Of a stretch of DNA of 9,176 nucleotides, positions 6,844-9,176 are shown piece after piece. The notes beneath the pieces are model-generated. The model saw nothing but the letters and a program-made list of their open reading frames with translations, was not told the origin of the DNA and did no database searches. Each line of letters begins with the position of its first letter. The first letter of the stretch is position 1. The translations under genes were made by a program, and so were the position numbers. The DNA is taken from assembly GCA_028701635.1 (NCBI GenBank), contig JAQVQJ010000040.1, positions 1 to 9,176 on the forward strand. Direction: 5' to 3'. The stretch comes from Clostridia bacterium. Its GTDB lineage: Bacteria > Bacillota_A > Clostridia > Christensenellales > UBA1242.

Positions 6844-6931
6844 CCCCCCCCACGTAGGACCTCGTTTACTACATTTAGCGAACGGTACAGGGTCCTCCAA
6901 ATAACCGCTTACGATTTTTGGAAAAGGGGGG
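6844..6931. promoter_or_regulatory. GC-rich nested inverted repeat, candidate origin or structured RNA
   Basis: In a very AT-rich surrounding, these 88 bases contain four nested pairings. The outermost is C8 (6844-6851) with G6 (6926-6931). Inside that are CGTA (6853-6856) with TACG (6910-6913), GGACC (6857-6861) with GGTCC (6891-6895), and CGTT (6863-6866) with AACG (6881-6884). The correct nesting of all four is unlikely by chance. The C-run followed by ACG and the closing G-run recall, from memory, the oriT repeat of ICEBs1/Tn916-type elements, although the loop is much longer and the characteristic CTAACA before the G-run is missing. Position upstream of the replication gene also fits a replication origin or a 5' UTR regulatory RNA. 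The G-run could additionally act as a ribosome binding site for a TTG frame at 6938. Confidence 0.5.
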
Positions 6932-7027
6932 ATAAATTTGAAAAAAAGATCAAAAATTAGAATAACTTTGGGTTATTAATACAAAGTTTAAGAAACATTA
7001 AAAAATATAATGATTGGAGGGAAAAGA

Positions 7028-7084
7028 ATGAATAAAAAAAATATAATAAAAATCATGAATAAATTCTTTTTTAATACAAGATGA
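7028..7084 (+). CDS. Short leader peptide (18 residues) upstream of rep
   Basis: ATG at 7028 has a strong GGAGGG Shine-Dalgarno (7016-7021) at 6 bases. It encodes 18 residues, MNKKNIIKIMNKFFFNTR, ending at TGA 7082-7084. The stop is one base before the ATG of the replisome-organizer gene at 7086, which has no ribosome binding site of its own. Ribosomes terminating here could reinitiate on rep, so this is best read as a translational-coupling leader controlling rep expression, as known for several plasmid initiator genes. The basic, Lys/Phe-rich peptide itself probably has no other role. Confidence 0.55.
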   Translation: MNKKNIIKIMNKFFFNTR

Positions 7085-7085
7085 T

Positions 7086-7532
7086 ATGGCTATATATGAT
7101 AAGTCTAAATTATATTGGCTGAAGCTATTTGATGATTTTTATCGGCAAGATAGTATTGAGTGGTTGCTAAGTGAAGAAAACGGAACTGCATACGTAGTCT
7201 TATATCAAATGCTATTGTTAAAAACTCTTAACAGGAATGGAGAATTATCAAAAATGTTAGGTAATAATAAAATAAAATATACAAATCAAGATATAGCTAA
7301 GCTTACAGGTCTAAATGAGAAATTGATAGAGCAAGGAATAAATAATTTAATTTATGTTGGTTTGTTAGAAAGGGATCAAAGTGGAATAATGTTACTCCCA
7401 AAGTTAAATAATATGATTGGATCATCTACAAAAGGTGCTTTTAAAAAGTCTGTCCAAAGAAAGAAGAAAGACAAATGTCCACCAGATATAGATAAAGATA
7501 TTAAAGAAGATGAAAGAAATATATATAAATAA
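7086..7532 (+). CDS. Phage replisome organizer, N-terminal part (frame broken at the end)
   Basis: 148 residues. Residues 8-112 match the phage replisome-organizer N-terminal domain: YWLKLFDDFY, then a helix, YVVLYQMLLLKTLNRNGEL, a winged-helix core (NQDIAKLTGLNEKLIEQGINNLIYVGLLER) and a short hairpin. The family binds an origin and helps load host helicase onto mobile-element DNA. A Lys-rich linker (118-142) follows, then the frame ends at TAA 7530-7532, before the expected C-terminal DnaD domain, which is found in the next frame. The start relies on the leader peptide's stop immediately upstream, since no Shine-Dalgarno is present. Adding one AT unit to the ATATATATA tract (7519-7527) would join the two frames into a single 257-residue protein, a normal length for the family. 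So it is a natural split gene, a phase-variable switch, a decayed gene or a read error. Confidence 0.8.
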   Translation: MAIYDKSKLYWLKLFDDFYRQDSIEWLLSEENGTAYVVLYQMLLLKTLNRNGELSKMLGNNKIKYTNQDIAKLTGLNEKLIEQGINNLIYVGLLERDQSGIMLLPKLNNMIGSSTKGAFKKSVQRKKKDKCPPDIDKDIKEDERNIYK

Positions 7533-7857
7533 CAACAATAATTACAAAAAAAAAGATATAATCGAGTTCATAATAAATAATTATGATAGAAGTATATGTT
7601 CTCATGAACTAAATAAAATAGATGATTGGCTAAAAGATCATTCAGAGGAATCTATAATAAAAGCAATAAGTATATCAATTGAAAATAATGTAAAAAAATT
7701 TAGTTATATTTCAGCTATACTTAATAATTGGAAAAAAGAAGATGGAGTTAAAAATTTCAATAAAAATATACTAAGTAAAGAAGATGTTGAAATACTGAAC
7801 TATGATTGGTTGAATGATCCAGAAAATTGGTTTAATTGGGATAAGAAAGAATATTGA
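7510..7857 (+). CDS. Phage replisome organizer, DnaD-like C-terminal part (separate frame)
   Basis: 115 residues if started at the ATG 7510, which overlaps the end of the previous frame by 23 bases. After an Asn-rich linker and KKKD, residues about 15-75 carry a DnaB/DnaD C-terminal domain: IIEFIINNYDR, then LNKIDDWLKDHSEESIIKAI, then FSYISAILNNWKKE, where the closing YI..IL.NW motif contacts DNA and helicase loader in the family. The tail has several aromatic and acidic residues (NYDWLNDPENWFNWD). There is no proper Shine-Dalgarno at 7510, only GAAG directly adjoining the ATG, so independent initiation would be weak unless coupled to the upstream frame. It most likely represents the second half of a frameshifted rep. 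A run of nine A at 7546-7554 could allow transcript slippage, but it lies after the upstream stop and cannot rescue the join. Confidence 0.75.
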   Translation: MKEIYINNNNNYKKKDIIEFIINNYDRSICSHELNKIDDWLKDHSEESIIKAISISIENNVKKFSYISAILNNWKKEDGVKNFNKNILSKEDVEILNYDWLNDPENWFNWDKKEY

Positions 7858-7876
7858 AATATATATTCTTTTCCAT

Positions 7877-7897
7877 TATAAAAATAAAATTTTTATA
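7877..7897. terminator. Possible weak hairpin after the rep genes
   Basis: TATAAAAA (7877-7884), loop TAAAA, TTTTTATA (7890-7897) is a perfect 8-bp stem but made only of A-T pairs, and no T-run follows it. It may be a weak terminator between rep and mod or just AT-rich sequence. Confidence 0.25.
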
Positions 7898-7927
7898 GCA
7901 TTCTTACTTCGATTATATTGATAAACA

Positions 7928-7936
7928 TGGTATAAT
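7928..7936 (+). promoter_or_regulatory. Extended -10 promoter of the methyltransferase gene
   Basis: TGG-TATAAT (TATAAT 7931-7936) with a TGn extension but no good -35 (TTCGAT at 7908-7913 is poor). It has the same TGGTATAAT core as the promoter at 846-854. The start site would be about 7943, leaving a short leader with GGGAGG before the ATG at 7966. Confidence 0.55.
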
Positions 7937-7965
7937 CTTCTTAAGAGAAACTTAGGGAGGTAAAT

Positions 7966-9176
7966 ATGAACTTTGAAAATATGACAAAAGAAGAGTTATT
8001 GAAATATATAAAAGAATTAAGTGAAGAACAAAATGGTAAATACGGTTTAATATGGGATAAAGAAAAAGAACCAGAAGAAATAGTTGTAAATTGTGACAAG
8101 TATATACCTGTCTTAAAAGAAATAAAAGAAAAGGGCGTTTCCAATGGTGGGCAAACAAATTTATTGATAGAAGGAGATAATTTTCACTCTTTAAGCGTCT
8201 TAAATTACACTCATAAAGAACAGATAGATATAATATATATTGATCCTCCTTATAATACTGGAAATAAAGACTTTGTATATAACGATAAATTCATAGATAT
8301 AGAAGATGGATATAGACACAGTAAGTGGCTTAATTTTATGGAAAAAAGATTGAAAATAGCTAGAAATTTATTAAAAGAAGATGGGATGATTTTTATAAGT
8401 ATTGATGATAACGAATTATTCCAACTAAAGTTACTTTGTGATAAAATTTTTGGTGAAAATAATTTTATAAACAACATAGTCGTTAAATCATCTGAGGCAT
8501 CAGGCAGTAAAATGAGTCATATTGAAAAGAAATTTCCCAAAATAAAAGAATATATTCTTATTTACGGTAAAACAAATAATGTACAATTAAACCCAACCAA
8601 GATATATAAAACAGACGATTCTTCATCATTTTTATCTTATGCAAAATATTATTCAAAAATTGTAATAAATATTGATGACGAACCAGAAAAATGGATTACA
8701 AAGAGTGTAAAAGATTTTATTTTAGAAAATGGTATACCATTTTCATCGGAAAACGAAAAAATTGATTTTTATACTAAATACAGTGAAAGATTAATTTATA
8801 GAACATCAAACAAATCTTTTTCAAACTTAAAATTTGAAACGGAATTTAAAAGAATTAAGACATCTCAAGGCTTAGAAAGAGTTTGGTGGGAAGGCAAAGA
8901 ACTTCTAACACTAAAAAACAATCTTGAAACTTCCTTGTGTGATTTGTGGGCAGATATATCTACCATTAATTTAAATAAGGAAGGTGGAGTTGATTTTTCA
9001 AATGGTAAAAAGCCTTTAAAACTTATTAAAGGGATAATAAACTCTTCGCTTAAAAAAGATGCTGTAATATTAGATTTTTTTGCTGGATCTGGAACAACAG
9101 GTGAAGCAGTATTACAATTGAATAATGAAGATTCTGGTCAAAGAAGATTTATATTATGCACTAATAATGAAGGAAA
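7966..9176 (+). CDS. mod: Type III restriction-modification DNA adenine methyltransferase (Mod), 3' end beyond the window
   Basis: 403 codons are visible and the frame is still open at the right edge. The start ATG at 7966 has GGGAGG 5 bases upstream. The order of motifs is that of beta-class N6-adenine methyltransferases. DPPY is at 93-96 (YIDPPYNTGNKDF), preceded by NLLIEGDNFHSL (the conserved Mod segment), and the AdoMet-binding DFFAGSGTTGE is near 370-380. The stretch between about 160 and 340 is the expected target-recognition region, variable and rich in Lys/Phe. Mod proteins of this type methylate one strand of an asymmetric site and pair with a Res helicase-nuclease, usually encoded directly downstream; that region lies outside this window. 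The C-terminal part, usually reaching about 600 residues, is missing only because the window ends. No internal stop or frameshift is seen. A solitary methyltransferase is possible if no res follows. Confidence 0.9.
   Translation, partial: MNFENMTKEELLKYIKELSEEQNGKYGLIWDKEKEPEEIVVNCDKYIPVLKEIKEKGVSNGGQTNLLIEGDNFHSLSVLNYTHKEQIDIIYIDPPYNTGNKDFVYNDKFIDIEDGYRHSKWLNFMEKRLKIARNLLKEDGMIFISIDDNELFQLKLLCDKIFGENNFINNIVVKSSEASGSKMSHIEKKFPKIKEYILIYGKTNNVQLNPTKIYKTDDSSSFLSYAKYYSKIVINIDDEPEKWITKSVKDFILENGIPFSSENEKIDFYTKYSERLIYRTSNKSFSNLKFETEFKRIKTSQGLERVWWEGKELLTLKNNLETSLCDLWADISTINLNKEGGVDFSNGKKPLKLIKGIINSSLKKDAVILDFFAGSGTTGEAVLQLNNEDSGQRRFILCTNNEG

Noticed and set aside
7941..8477. Three minus-strand frames inside mod
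   Set aside because: Antisense of the methyltransferase coding sequence; no start signals.
1..9176. CRISPR array or rRNA genes
   Set aside because: No regularly spaced direct repeats and no rRNA-like sequence are visible in the window.

Overview
The window is very AT-rich with purine-rich AAGGAGG-type ribosome binding sites. It uses the standard bacterial code: TGA terminates several genes and tryptophan is TGG. This points to a low-GC Bacillota genome (Clostridia- or Erysipelotrichia-like). No gene identifies the species. The content is accessory rather than core chromosome, and reads as one mobile island abutting the remnant of another.

Left end (1-733): one reading frame runs in from beyond the left edge to 677 but carries an in-frame TAA at 282-284, so it is a decayed gene. 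It is followed by the 3' part of a tRNA-Lys(CTT) gene (684-733), complete only from the anticodon arm onward. That is the footprint of a tyrosine recombinase that crosses over in a tRNA anticodon loop. A tRNA-type terminator follows at 742-775. The genes to the right therefore look like an element integrated at, or tandemly behind, this att site.

Cargo module (849-3448): an extended -10 promoter drives a two-gene operon with an ATGA start/stop overlap. The first gene encodes a PD-(D/E)XK-type nuclease. The second encodes a protein ending in a HEPN RNase motif (R-x4-H) and resembling ApeA-type abortive-infection proteins. I do not recognise the pair as a named system. It is the best candidate here for an undescribed defence system. 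The operon ends in a perfect 10-bp hairpin shared with the convergent integrase gene.

Recombination and control module (3436-6405): leftward genes encode a large tyrosine integrase and, upstream of it, a 267-residue protein with a C-terminal Cys4 zinc knuckle. Divergent from these, a rightward pair encodes a small excisionase-like HTH protein and a second, short tyrosine recombinase. The 130-bp divergent region between them is the likely switch between the integrated and excised states.

Replication module (6406-7857): about 680 bp without a clear gene contains a GC-rich, nested inverted-repeat structure (6844-6931) in a sea of A/T. It is followed by a short leader peptide whose stop lies one base before the start of a phage replisome-organizer gene. 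That gene is split into N-terminal and DnaD-like C-terminal frames at an (AT)n tract. One extra AT unit would restore a single protein of 257 residues.

Right end (7931-9176): a second extended -10 promoter precedes a type III restriction-modification methyltransferase gene (mod) that runs off the window. A res gene is expected beyond it but cannot be seen. Overall the layout (att, cargo, int and a partner gene leftward, xis/rep rightward, more cargo) resembles a phage-satellite-like or integrative island carrying two separate anti-phage modules.
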